64,000 nt of DNA, taken from positions 22,955,101 to 23,019,100 of the forward strand of contig CM033396.1 of the NCBI GenBank assembly GCA_019426215.1, read 5' to 3'. This DNA comes from Buddleja alternifolia (taxonomy: Eukaryota > Streptophyta > Magnoliopsida > Lamiales > Scrophulariaceae). The notes under the pieces are model-generated. The model saw only the letters and a program-made list of their open reading frames with translations, ran no database searches and was not told the origin of the DNA. Positions 33,727 to 45,211 of the stretch are shown piece by piece. The translations under genes were made by a program, and so were the position numbers. Position 1 is the first letter of the stretch, and each line of letters starts with the position of its first letter.

Positions 33727-34767
33727 TTGTATTGGACGAGTTTAGGGGAAATATGGAGTAGTGTTTATTCAATGGCGAGATTAACATCCAAAAAATTATG
33801 TCGAGGGGAGAGTTCGGCAGTGAAAAAGGATAAAGGTGTTAAACAAGAGGCAAACACTCCAAGGAAAGAAGGAAATATCCAACAATTTTGCAAGAGACTT
33901 GATGGGTATGAGCTACACAAAGAGAGATCCATAGGAGTAAAGAAGATGTTCGTGCTCGCCACAAGGCAACACTTATTTTTATCATACTTTGCTACTACTG
34001 TGAGGATGATAATGCGTGCTTGGGTAAAGGAATTCTATGCAAAAAATGCAAGCATGGATTCGAGAGAAAATTTGCAAAACGGGGTGTACAAGGTTGTGGT
34101 GAGAGGAGTGGAAGTCGATTTTTCAAAATCAAAGTTGAATGAGTACATGAACCTTTCCGTACCTTCAAATTTTGTTTATGAAAAGTTAGTGGAGCAAGAG
34201 GAGGCAAATACCTTGGATTGGGATATGGTCTTGAAAGAAATTACAATAGAAGGTGCATAATTTTGTGATAACAAAAAAGAGATACTATCAAGGGATTTGA
34301 AACCGGAAGCATTCTTTTGGGTCGAGTTCATTAGGTATTGTGCTTTACCTACCACTAACCGGACTTTAGTTAACAAGGAGAGAGCTCTTCTTATTTATTT
34401 CATTATGACGTTTAAGAGGGAAGGTTTGGCTCAACTCATCTTTGATACTTTGTTGGTTCAAGTGAGAAAGATGGGGAGTGAGATGGCTAATCTGTGCCTT
34501 ACCAAGAAGATTCCATTGATTTTTCCATCTTTGATTAGCACACTATGCCTTAAACAAGGAGTGAGGCAGGAAAGTGATGAAGGATTTGAGAGACCGGGAG
34601 TGGATATTACTTTTAGGGAACAGAAGAAAGACAAGGCTCTGATGCCTAGATTTACCCGAGAAAAGGGTGAGAGTTCAATGAGGACCTCCACACCTATTTC
34701 CCTTGCTACTATCGCACATGATCTTAAAGTAATGAGGAAAGCACAAAAGGGACACAATCCATTATGA
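33727..34767 (+). pseudogene. Athila-type ORF with putative plant transposon protein domain
   Basis: First frame 33727-34260: basic N-terminus (ARLTSKKLCRGESSAVKKDK), then RAWVKEFYAKNASMDSRENL and YKVVVRGVEVDFSKSKLNEY. TAA at 34258 interrupts. The second part (to 34767) reads KPEAFFWVEFIRYCALPTTN, LVNKERALLIYFIMTFKREG, MANLCLTKKIPLIFPSLIST, LCLKQGVRQESDEGFERPGV. The layout (VREFYAN, VRGVxVDFS, TTNxxxxxxERALLxY, LIxxLCxxxGV) is that of the plant 'putative plant transposon protein' domain found after pol in Athila-like elements. Its function is unknown and no membrane segment is seen, so I do not call it an envelope. One nonsense change breaks it. Confidence 0.7.
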
Positions 34768-36606
34768 TGGCGAACATGAGGATGATGGTCCACTATCAAA
34801 GGAATTTAGCCCTTGCCATGGATCATTCGTTGGGGAGGCCTTATTTTCCGTATCCACCCATCCCCGCCTTCCATTGTTTGCCCGATGATGAAGAAGAGAA
34901 TGATGTTGACACCACCGATGATGATGAGGATCCTGCATCCGCCCCGACGGGGGTGCGGTCTTGATGACTTTGTATCCTACCTTTTTCATTTTTTTTCTTT
35001 TCTTTTTCATTTTTTTTTTCGGTTTTCGCTTTCTTTTTCGTGTTTTTAGTTAGATTGTTTTTGCGTTTTTACGTTGTTTCCTTATGATATATGCACTTTT
35101 GGCATGTATGTTTCCTTATGCTTGATGGTTAGTAGAGTTGAAGTTTTAGATATAATACAAAATTGGACCCCATGTTTGGAGATGCTTATTTGACTCAAGA
35201 GGAATAGGAGCTATATGAGGATGCATTGGGAGTTTAAGGATGTTTTTCAACATTCTTGGTTGTAAGGTTCCTTTTACCTTGGTCTATGTTTGTTTTATAA
35301 CAACATTGGGGATAATGTTGGAATTAAGTTTGGGGGTAGAAAAGTACTTACTTTGAACTTTGATAAATTGAAATCCTAATTTTTAGCTTAAGTTTGGGGG
35401 AAAATTTCTATGCTTTCATGCTTATATGCTTCTTTGTTGAGAAAATTAAGTATAAAATTTTTTTAGTCCTTCCAATTGATACATTCAAATTGATTAACTT
35501 GGAAAAAATGACATGATTTCTATGACTAATGTGAATTTAATGGAAAACATATATCTTTGAAATTACTCATGGAGACCCTAGACTAGAATTGATTTCCTTA
35601 AATGATTCACAATGCACATAAGTCAAGGATAAAAGAGTTGAGAGGATAACCATCTCGAGACACTTAAGGAATTTTTTTCGGAAATATTGGTTTAAATTTC
35701 TCATAAGGTTATAAGATGATTAGTCAATTTTGTATGCTAAATAATGAATGAAAAAGGTTGAAGTTTTGCATGAGCAAAAGTGGTTAGGTTAATATGTATT
35801 GGAGGTGAAAGTTTCATGCCTATATACTATACTACTATGCTAATTTGAGCTAAGCTCAAGCCAAAAGGAGTTTAATTGTTTAAAAGATCTAGTTTTATTT
35901 CGTGGTCTTTGACACTCGAATGATTAAATCCTTAGGAATGTCTCTACACTTAATGCCCTAAAACTATCTAGTTTGAGAGTCATTGATCTAAAACTTGTTA
36001 CATGGGTGCCATAGAAAACCTAAGGGAAACATCGCACATGATCTAGCCTTAATGAATTTAATGGAAAGTTTCATATGAGTTTAAAAGTTTGAATGTTTGA
36101 GTAACAGAATTAAAATGACTATGAGATTTTCTATGATTCTTGTGCTTTGTGTTTGATTGAAAGTTTATAGATATGGGAATAATGTCCAAAAATTGGTAAG
36201 GATGCCTTTTGATTATAATGTCTTAGATTTATTTTCACTACACCCTATAGAGTCTTTTCAAGTTGAGGTGTCACATGAGGAAAAGTATTTGATATGTATA
36301 TATATTTTTGAGCTTAAAAGGATGATTTTGTACCATTTATACTTGTTAATTATGTTGATATGTGTTGATTTGGTTAGGATTGAAAATTTGTTAGATTTTT
36401 TGGGTATATCATCTGCAAACCCTTACGAGACTATAACTTGTCCTTTTTGGGGAACTTAAAGGTTAAAAGACTTGTTACACGTGCCAAGTGTAATCGTTTA
36501 CTCCACGAAAGAGAGTTTATCTTTGTTTGTTTTGTTTTTGTTTACCTTTGACTGTGTTAATGTCTTTTTTTGCTCGAGGATGATCAATGTATAAGTTTGG
36601 CGGAGT
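34768..36606 (+). other. 3' untranslated region of the inner Athila-like element
   Basis: Starts with an acidic tail-like stretch and T-rich DNA (34980-35050). Then come GATAATGTTGGAATTAAGTT, TGGGGGTA (35310-35340) and AAGTTTGGGGGAAA (35390), the polypurine-like phrases typical of Athila 3' regions. From 35400 it matches the outer element in reverse. Open frames inside are not supported. Confidence 0.65.
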
Positions 36607-37041
36607 TGATAGACTTGTGAATTACATGTTTTATAGTCCTTTAGTTGTATGGTTTTCATAGAATTTAGTATGATTTTATACCACATATGCGTGTAATATG
36701 TCCATTTTGAGTATCCAGGTAGAAATCATAGCATTGGAGATAAAGGATGAAAGAAGCAGTAAGATGGAATTTCAGAGCAGAAAGTCGAGGAAGCCAGCGT
36801 TCGAACGTGAAGAAGTGTTACACACGAACGTGAAGAGGTATTATGCACGAACGTTGAGAGGTCTCACGCACAGACTCCAGGAAGTCCAACGTTCGAACGT
36901 GTGTGTCGGCAGAACAGTTTTGGAAATTTCTAAACTCTACACTTACATTGACCCTTCTCAAACCACGCCTAGAAATACAAAGTGATGCAGTAGGTTAGAG
37001 GGGAGCGTTTTTAGAGTTCTTCTCCAGCAAAATTCCGTTTT

Positions 37042-37096
<55 letters not shown>

Positions 37097-38080
37097 TTAG
37101 ACTAGGGTTTTATCCTTTGTAAATCTCCATAGAAGTAGAGGAAGCTTGAAGGAAAAAGAAGATTATCTACACAGTCTTATGGAGTTTTTGTTATTACTAT
37201 TACTTTCATGAATTCTTTAGTTAATTTTTACATTATGAGTAGCTAAATCTGTGGACTAAGGTCATGCTTAGGCCAAATTATGATTTTTGAGTTATAAAAA
37301 TATTTCTCGTATGAATGATTTATATCGCTTTGTGTTATAATCTAGCTAACATATGTAAGATCTTGATTGGACCTTTCCTCATTTAATGATTTGATATTCT
37401 TTAATTACATATGATAATTAGTATTAATTAGTATCTCTTTAATTAGGATTAGATCTAATCAATCACTGATCTTGGGCATGATTTATATCGCTCTGTGTTA
37501 TAATCTTATTCTCAATGCTTAGTTTGTCTAGCTAACATATGTAAGATATTATGCTTAATTTATCTGTTTGGGAGAAAGTCAATTAAGGTGCAAAAATAAT
37601 TAATAACATTTTCTAAGTTTGTTGTACAACCGATGCTGTTAGCCGGGTTTATTTGGAGGGATACATCTGGATAAATTTGGGGGAAATTCTAGTGTTTAAT
37701 GCATGCAGTTGAGATTGCTACACCGAATCTAGTATATAGGTTATCATGAGCGAGGGATCCGAGTGGTAATAATATTAAGGAATTTTCCACCTTAGCAATA
37801 TTTATTTGAAATACGGGAATACTGATATAACAAGATATGATTAATTTGTGTGGACGCATGTGTCTTAGTTGTTTTTATTCATTGTTTTTCACATACCTTT
37901 AATTATTGTTTATGATAGTTTATGATTTATTTTTCTTTAAGTATACAATTGCTTGAGTTAATTTATTGTTTTCTCTATAACACAAGTCTCTGTGGGTTCG
38001 ACATCCTGGATTTAATTGTCCACTCTATTACTACACACGATTAGTCCTCATGTTGTTAAATACACGATTGGGTTTTCGCA
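36607..38080 (+). repeat. inner Athila-like 3' LTR
   Basis: Begins TGATAGACTTGTGAATT and ends GGGTTTTCGCA. Compared with the 5' LTR it has an (AT)n(AG)n run at 37047-37098, an extra ~70-bp stretch (37185-37255) and a ~165-bp duplication bracketed by GATTTATATCGCT (37317, 37481). The ACGTTCGAACGT motif cluster is at 36797-36905. Confidence 0.8.
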
Positions 38081-40014
38081 TATAACCCCCAAACTTAAAC
38101 TCAACATTGTCTCTAATGTTGTCTCACATAAAAGTATGTAACAGTGTATAAGAGTACTTACAACGAAATATGTTGAAAAACAATCTTTCATCATGAATAT
38201 GTTCCAAATCAAGCTCATCTCAACAAAATAGGCATCTCAAAACAATGGGAAATCTCTACTAACATGCTCAACATACTTAAAACAACCAAAGCATCAAGCA
38301 TATAGAAACACATGCCAAAAGTGCATGCTCAGACAAAACAAAGAAAAAGAAAACCTAAAACTAAGAAAAGCAAGAAACAAACAAAAAACGAAAGAAACTC
38401 AAAAAGCTTGGGTTGTCTCCCAAGAAGCGCTTTTTTAAAGTCACTAGCTTGACTTTATGTAAGAGATTAGATCAAGGTTGTTTATGTAAGAATGCCTTAT
38501 TCGTCCTCCAATCCACTATCAGGTATCACTTCAACTTTTGGCCATTTGGAGTGAAGATTGGCTAATTATTTGTGCTACATATCCTAGGGTTAGACCAAGC
38601 AATCATCCACTCATGAATTTTTGTGTTGTCCATCAACACTTCAATTACCCTATCTTCCCCATGCTTTGGGTGATGATGTGGATTTCCTTCCAAGCTAGAG
38701 ATAACTTCTGGATTTTCTTCTTTCATCACTTTGATATACTTCAGGTCCAAGATGTAGGAATGTAGAAGATTATTGGCTTGTTTTTCTGAAAGTGCTCAAC
38801 ACTAAAAGAATCAAAGCATCAATGTGTAAAGACAAATTAAAATCAAGTGGATGCTTAAAAACCTCATAGTTATAAAGATTAGGCATGTCATCTTCTATAT
38901 TCATTGACAACTTACCCTCATCGGTGTCGAGTACTGATTTACCTAGGGCTGGAGGAGATGGTGAGTGAATGTCAACTGTCTCAGAAAGAATAAGAGTCGA
39001 ATACACAGTGTAGTAGGAGTCTGCTGTGGATGTTCGAATGTTGGAGGTACCCACGTTCGGGCATAGATTGGTCGACGTACGGACGTTGTCTTCGTCACGT
39101 TCGGATGTGTTGTTCAGTAGCGTATCATCTTTTGAAAAAAAATTGGATGTCCGAACGTTGGCTGCCTCACGTTCGGGTGTGCTATTCAGAGAAGAGATTT
39201 CTAAATTCTCCGATTCTGTCTCATCATCATCCTCGAGATATAATTCATCTTGTCGGGCCAATTGCTTCAGCTTTCTCCGTGCAGTTTGAGCATCCAATCC
39301 CAAGAGATCACCATCGGCTCCAGCACTGAGTCGATGTCTAACTCTCGATCGAACTCCATCATAAAAGTATTGCACAAGATTGTTCGAATTATGGTGTGGG
39401 CATTTTCTCATCATACTCATATACCTAGCCCATGCTTTAGCTAACGATTCCCCCTTATTCTACTTGAATCCTGATATTTTACTTCAGAGTTTTTCAATCT
39501 TTGGTTGAGAAAAGAATCTATCCAAGAATTTCCCAACAAGCTCTCCCCAAGTTGTGATGGATTGTGGAAAAAGAGACTTATACCAAGCTTTTCCTTCATC
39601 CTTGAGGGAGAAACAGAAAGTCGAAGGTGAACGGTGTCGAAATCTCTGAGAGGGATGTGTATTGTAGACATGATAGAGTAGAATTCTTCCAAGTGATCAT
39701 ATGGTGATTCTCTTAGATTTCCATAAAACGGGTGGTTTTGAACTAAGGTGATTAGGTTAGTTGGAATATAGAGATTTGGTGTGTGGAAAGGTGGTAAAAT
39801 TACCGGTCCTAGAGAATTAGGCACTTGAGGAATTTGGTTATCTCGAACAGCTGGAAGAGGCACTGGTGCTACTGGTTGCATAGATTGTAAAAGATTTTGT
39901 AACCATGCTTAATTTCCTGAAGACTCATATCCGAAAAATTGGTGGCCATGAATCGAACCTGAAAAAAAAATTAATTAAAACTTGTAATAAAATCAAAAAC
40001 TAAAATTAAAAAAG
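38081..40014 (-). pseudogene. gag: outer Athila-like gag with protease remnant
   Basis: Reads right to left. 39881-39441: MQPVAPVPLPAVRDNQIPQV, NPFYGNLRESPYDHLEEFYS-like gag core (seen as FYGNLRESPYDHLEEFYSIM), then a frame change. 39420-38770: MRKCPHHNSNNLVQYFYDGV, RSRVRHRLSAGADGDLLGLD, ARRKLKQLARQDELYLEDDD, a linker made of repeated NVRTSN / NVRTST / NIRTST encoded by the ACGTTCG motif, and a protease tail (KLSMNIEDDMPNLYNYEVFK) lacking the D-S-G core. Beyond it, 38400-38440 holds the reverse of GCGCTTCTTGGGAGACAACC. No RT or integrase lies between. Confidence 0.75.
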
Positions 40015-40034
40015 TCCCCGACAATGGCGCTAAA
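40015..40034 (-). other. primer-binding site of the outer Athila-like element
   Basis: The minus strand reads TTTAGCGCCATTGTCGGGGA, a degraded form of the Athila site, four bases from the LTR end at 40039. Confidence 0.75.
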
Positions 40035-40038
40035 AACT

Positions 40039-41600
40039 TGACATGGTAGAACTCTATGTGTTTTTATAACAAGAGAACTAGTCGTGTGTAGTAATAAAGT
40101 GGACAATTAAGTGCGGGATGTTGAACCCACAGAGACTTGTATTTTAGTTTTATGAGAAATTAAAGCAAGCAAGAACTTAAAGAAACTAAAGATTTAAAGA
40201 TTTTAAAAGCAATGAAATGAACTAAAATATTATGAAAGAAAAATAAAAGAAAACAAGATGTCAAAATCAAGACAACTATGGAAGAGAGCAACTAAGACAC
40301 ATGTATTGGTATAAATCAATCAATTCTTGTTAAAATCGCGTTTTCATATTATTAGACTAATGTTGCTAAGGTGGAAAATTCCTTAAGATTATTATCACTC
40401 TGATCCCTCGCTCATGATAACCTATACTAGATTGGGTGTAGCAACCTCTCTTATATGCATTAAAAACTAGAATTTTCCCCAGATTAATTCAGATTCTTCC
40501 AAATAAATCCGGTCAATAGCATCCGGAGTATGTAGTTATCCCTAGCATCAACTGACTTAGAAGATGTTATTAATCCTTTTTGCATCTTAAATTACTTTCT
40601 CCCGAACAGATAATTTAAGTATAAAATCTTACATATGTCGACCTAACATACGAAGCATTAAGAACAAGATTAAAAAAAAAAAGCAACAAAAGAATTAATA
40701 TGAACAACGCAATTTATAACTCAAATCTCATAGTTTAGCCTAAACATGGCCTTAGTTCGTAGAATCTAATTCATCAAGAAAGATAAAAGATAGAAAATCA
40801 AAGAAAGATTCATATTCATAGACAAATATAACTCTAATCTAAGAAAACTCCCTATTAAATTTGATGGTTGAATTTCGATCTTCATCCCTTCCATGCTTCT
40901 TGATTTCTTCACCTTCAAGGGTTTGTGTAGATCTTCATGAATATGTAAAACTAAGTTTAAACCTTAATAGGGCTCTATTCTATGTGTATTTCATCTCTTA
41001 TTTTATGTGTCTAAACCTAGAGAACTGATCTAGTATTTATAACCAATGGGTGGAAGAATCCTCTTTGAATTAGAATTGGAAATTTCCAAAACTACTGCTC
41101 CCGATGCCGACGTTCGAACGTAGTGCTTCCCCACGTTCGTGCATAAACCACCCCTCATGTCCGCGTAGAACTTTTCCTTAAAAATCTGATTTTTTTCTCG
41201 TCAGGCTCACGTTCGAACGTCAGGTATCCCACGTACGGACATTGACTAAGGCAATGTATGGACGTCAGCTATTTCACGGTCGAGCATGCTATTCTATTAC
41301 GTTTTTTGTCTGCGCAGCAATCTTGTTTCCTTCATAACTTCCTTTACAGATCTCTGATTTGGGTGATTCAAGTTGTGACGTGAATCTAAGACAGCAATCT
41401 ACAACTTTGTAGAAAGACATTTCTTCTTAGTCAGACTCTAAGTACTCTGAAATCTGCATTTTTGCTAATCAATTGCAATGATTTTCAACCTTTACTCAAT
41501 AAGCACACAAATTACAAGCATATGTGGCCTAAATCATGCATAAACCAATGTAAATATCATGAATATGAGTCTCTAAAATACGTAAAATTATAACCTATCA
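40039..41600 (-). repeat. Athila-like LTR flanked by internal sequence on both sides
   Basis: Plus-strand ends are TGACATGGTAGAACTC and TAACCTATCA. The PBS lies immediately left. A polypurine tract (minus GGTAAGTTTGGGGGTGT) lies immediately right, followed by 3' UTR. It is the only complete LTR of this family here. Motif cluster ACGTTCGAACGT at 41107-41270. Confidence 0.8.
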
Positions 41601-42588
41601 ACACCCCCAAACTTACCGATTGATCGTCCTCGAGCAATGATAAAACATACAAATAAGATCAAGAACAACAACCAAAGAGAGATTAAAAAAAACAACAAAC
41701 AAACAAAAAAACAATAAACTCACTTTCGTGGAGTAAACGATTGCACTTAACATGTGCAACATGCCTTTAAACCTTTATCTTACTAAAAAAAGGACGGGTA
41801 TAGTCTCGTGAAAGTTTGCAGATGATATACCCACAAAATCCAACAATTTTAAGACTCAACCAAACAAATCAACATAATTAACAAAAACCAATGACACAAA
41901 ATCAACCTTTAAAACTCAAACTTATATATACATATCGATTAATTTTGCTCATGTGACACCTCAACTCGAAAAGACTCCAACGGGTGTAGTGAAAATAAGT
42001 CTAAGGTATATAGTCGAGAGACATCCTTACCAAATTTTTGTACATTAATCCTATATCTATCAACTTTCGATCAATCACAGGGCACAAGAATCATAGAAAA
42101 CCTCATAGTCATTTAAATTTCATTACTTCAAACAATCAAACTTTAAATTCATATGAAACTTCCCATTTAAGTTCATTAAGGCTAGATCATGTGCAATGTA
42201 TTCCATTAGGCTTTCTATGGCACTCATGTAGCAAGTTTTAGATCAATGACTCCCAAACTAGATAGTTTTAGGCCATTAAGTGTAGAGACACTCCTAAAGA
42301 TTTAATCAATCGAGTGTCACAGGCCACGAAGCAAAAGTAGATCTTTCTTTCAATTGAACTCATTTGGCTTGAGCTTAGCTCAAATTAGCATAATATTACA
42401 GTATGTAGGCATGTGACTTTCACCTCCAATACATTTGGCTTGAGCTTAGCTCAAATTAGCATAATATTACAGTATGTAGGCATGTGACTTTCACCTCCAA
42501 TACATATTAGTCTGACCTCTTTTTGGTCATACCAAATTTTCAACCTTATCATTCTATTTAGCATACAAAATTATCTAATCAACTTATA
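41601..42588 (-). other. second Athila-like 3' UTR, truncated
   Basis: Parallel to 27659-28580. It contains a 72-bp tandem duplication (42363-42434 and 42435-42506, TTGGCTTGAGCTTAGCTCAA). It ends at about 42588, where unrelated DNA begins. Confidence 0.7.
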
Positions 42589-43517
42589 CTCCCAAGAGTT
42601 TTTGACATATTTTCTACAAGATAAAAATTGCATTTTTGGGTTAACATAAAACCTAATCATCGTCAACAAATTTACCTTGCAATTGGTCCTAACAATTTTT
42701 ACAAGAGATCTTTATGTGCTTAAACAGTATGACGCACAAAAATGACATATCTTATTCGAGTTACTATTTGGGGTATTCATTGAGGGTTGAAAATCTAATT
42801 TGTATGAATCCACGTGAAGCCCCGGTGTGTGTTTTAGGTCTCCATGATCGATGGTTAGTGTTATGGGTCTTGATTCGAAGGTCGATCGAATATAGTGACA
42901 TGCATATAAAATACACGGATCATCGTAATGTTTGAGCATTTTGACCCTACTTTAAGGACACCTTCATCATTATTGGGTGTGTATATTATTTGTTCTATCA
43001 GGTAACATGCTTCTTGATGTTTGTATGTACAGATAAAAACATGGGAGTTGAGCAACTTTGTTTTAAATATTAAGGTTTATGCACTTTTGATTGTAACATA
43101 CTAACATTTATTTTAATGAGTTCGTGACATCATAAGCTAGATTTTATAATTTATATACTAACTTGGATCAATTATTTCTTCATCATTACAATTAAATAGG
43201 AAAAAAGAAAAGAAAGAAGACTTTATTATATGATCCCTAATGCGAAGATCCAAATATGCATGTGAGGTGTGAATTATCGCTCTAACCTTCGTCATACAGA
43301 AGGGAGCAATTAGATGTGATGGTCCATCTTGTGATCTATTTTATACATATCATATGACATGGGAAAAGTTTAGCCCAGTTCTGATCTGATCAAGTTCAAG
43401 TGTAATTCATAATCATGTGATTGGTCATAGATTAAAAGAATTATTATTTTTGCTCTCGGCGAGACCGAATCTGGGATAGAATTTTCCCACATACAAGTTA
43501 ATTTTTTTATTTTATTT
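42589..43517. other. no gene seen
   Basis: AT-rich unique-looking DNA. Short open frames overlap on both strands (42712-43055), without family resemblance or consistent coding signal. Confidence 0.4.
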
Positions 43518-43526
43518 TATTTTATA

Positions 43527-44126
43527 GGAAAAATTACTAAAAAAACCCTTAAAATAAACTTTTGAAAAAACCCAATATATTATTTGTCAGTAAAAAAAAC
43601 CAATCCATCAACTTTCACTCCAAAAATCCCAATATTTCGGGTTAACAAATTTATGGACTTAATTACCCATAGTCTTTTAAATTAAAAATCAATCAATTGT
43701 AGTTTTGCAATGAAATTTATTTATTTAAAAAATTTACATTGATAATTGGTACTAATTATGATTTAAATTTTAGATTTTTTAATCTTTTTAAAAAATTTAA
43801 AACATATATTTAAGATAATTATGATATTGAAATCAAAATAAATTATATACAAATATTTACAAAAATTATTAATTACAAAATAGAATCCGTATTTTATGAT
43901 TCATCAATTTGAAAGGATTAAAACAAAACGATTCCAATAAGATAAAGTAATTGATTAATTATTAACTTAATAAATGAAGTGTAGTTTTGTCGAAAAAGTT
44001 GTTAATACTCACTTTAGGGTTTTGGAATGAAAAAGTTTGTAGAATGGGTTTTTGAGATTGAAAAATATTTTCATGGGTTTTTTGGATATAAAAAATTATT
44101 TTCGGAGGGATTTTAGTAATTTTTCC
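43527..44126. mobile_element. Mutator-type MITE, 600 bp
   Basis: Terminal inverted repeats open GGAAAAATTACTAAAA on both ends and continue imperfectly for about 100 bp. The flanking 9-bp duplication TATTTTATA (43518-43526, 44127-44135) is the length Mutator-like transposases make. No coding capacity. Confidence 0.8.
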
Positions 44127-44211
44127 TATTTTATAATATATCACATACAAGCTAAGGTATTCGATAGTCTTTATTAATGCTCTTGCACTGTACAAACCTA
44201 AATTTCATCAA

Positions 44212-44560
44212 GGGATAAAAACATTAAATCCATTGAACTTTGGCCGTTTTCACACTTTTTTTTACAAACTTTTTTTTTTCACTTTACATCTTGAACTTAA
44301 TGGGATTTGCAGATGTTTTACATAAAAGCATATTCCGGGGAATATTCCGACGTAAAATGCAATTAAAAACAAAGTTGAGGATGCAAAGTGAAAATTTATT
44401 TTGAGAAAAGTTCAAATTCTGGCGAATATTCCGCCGGAATATGTTGTTATATAAGAATTTGCAAATTGGTGAAGTTCAGAAGGCAAAGTGAAAAAAAAAT
44501 AGTTTAATAAAAAAAAGTGTAAAAACAGCTAAAATGCAGGGGGTTTAATGTTTTTATCCC
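44212..44560. mobile_element. Mutator-type MITE, 349 bp
   Basis: Inverted ends GGGATAAAAACATTAAA, with about 85 bp of imperfect pairing (CACTTTTTTTTA, TTCACTTT blocks on both sides). 9-bp duplication TTTCATCAA (44203-44211, 44561-44569). An internal 'attccggggaatattccg' palindrome-like core recurs as 'attccgccggaat'. Noncoding. Confidence 0.85.
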
Positions 44561-44569
44561 TTTCATCAA

Positions 44570-45206
44570 ACTTTTATTTGCTCTGTCAACTTTTGGGGAA
44601 ATTTTATGGTGATCAAAATGCTCACATTGCATAATATACCACAAATTCATTAGGGGTAAGTGGTTTTCAAATTGGGGTTGGGTTATGAAAATCATCCACC
44701 TCCTAATGATTTTTTGATATTAGATGCGTTGGGAGTAATACTCAGAAAAATTTATACTAAACCGAGTCTAATAATCCTAGTGTCTATATCTCTCACACAA
44801 TAAGATTTATTGTGTACGAACCTCTCACACACTTCTGTAAAAAAATTTGAAACAAAATTCACATTTGAACTATTGGTTCACTCTGACATAGAATTTCCCA
44901 TAATACCCCGGATGCACTATAGATTTATCCCAACTTTTGAGTGTTCGACTTCTCGTCGACAAGGTCATGTACAAAGATTTAAGCATTTGACAATGACAAT
45001 TAGGGCTTTGACATATAGTAACACCACCCATTCACAAATTGGGTTGAAATTCAATCATGTATGTGCATCATTAGATATGTATATGATGATGTCATAAAAT
45101 AAAATATTGACATTATCATACATGATTCAACGGTTCACAATCCACTTAGATGCATACTCACTTGAGTGTCATGAAATGAGATAGGAAAAATAGTAAGAAT
45201 GTAGTT
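44570..45206. other. no gene seen
   Basis: A 95-codon plus-strand frame at 44810 has no recognisable family. I see no other structure in this stretch. Confidence 0.35.
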
Positions 45207-45211
45207 GATCC

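Larger units (their letters stand above)
29004..38080 (+). mobile_element. inner Athila-like Ty3 element without RT/integrase
   Basis: 5' LTR 29004-30276 (TGATAGAGTAG...GTGCATCA), PBS 30281-30300 (TTTGGCGCTGTTGCCGGGGA, Athila style), gag 30414-31700 with stops, protease to 32667, the GCACTTCTTGGGAGGCAACC signature at 32850-32880, a separate ORF with the putative plant transposon protein domain (33727-34767), a long 3' UTR, a PPT-like AGTTTGGCGGAGT (36594-36606) and the 3' LTR 36607-38080. RT, RNase H and integrase, normally 3-4 kb between protease and the signature, are absent. It is inserted in the internal region of the outer, opposite-strand relative. A clean TSD is not seen. Confidence 0.8.
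3616..42588 (-). mobile_element. Athila-like Ty3/Gypsy compound element (host of the nest)
   Basis: Pieces on the minus strand: 3' LTR 3616-4322 plus 27608-27658; internal 3' UTR 27659-29003; internal region with gag and a protease remnant 38081-40038; PBS 40015-40034; 5' LTR 40039-41600; then a second internal 3' UTR 41601-42588. The last piece means this LTR is shared between two internal regions, as in a tandem Ty3 array made by LTR-LTR recombination. Intervening insertions are Copia-1 (4322-27607) and a second Athila-like element (29004-38080). No reverse transcriptase, RNase H or integrase sequence is visible. The Athila call rests on the PBS, the gag and protease style, and the 'cttgggagacaaccc' signature after the protease. 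Confidence 0.7.

Noticed and set aside
33727..34767. Envelope gene of a retrovirus-like element
   Set aside because: No signal peptide, membrane span or cleavage site is seen. The motifs fit the plant transposon protein domain of Athila-like elements.
34764..35049. Acidic 66-codon and F/S-rich 78-codon frames after the Athila ORF
   Set aside because: Overlapping frames of low complexity (GATGATGAT and TTTTTC runs) in the 3' untranslated region.
44810..45097. 95-codon ORF as a small gene
   Set aside because: No recognisable motif and no partner structure; length is within chance for this composition.
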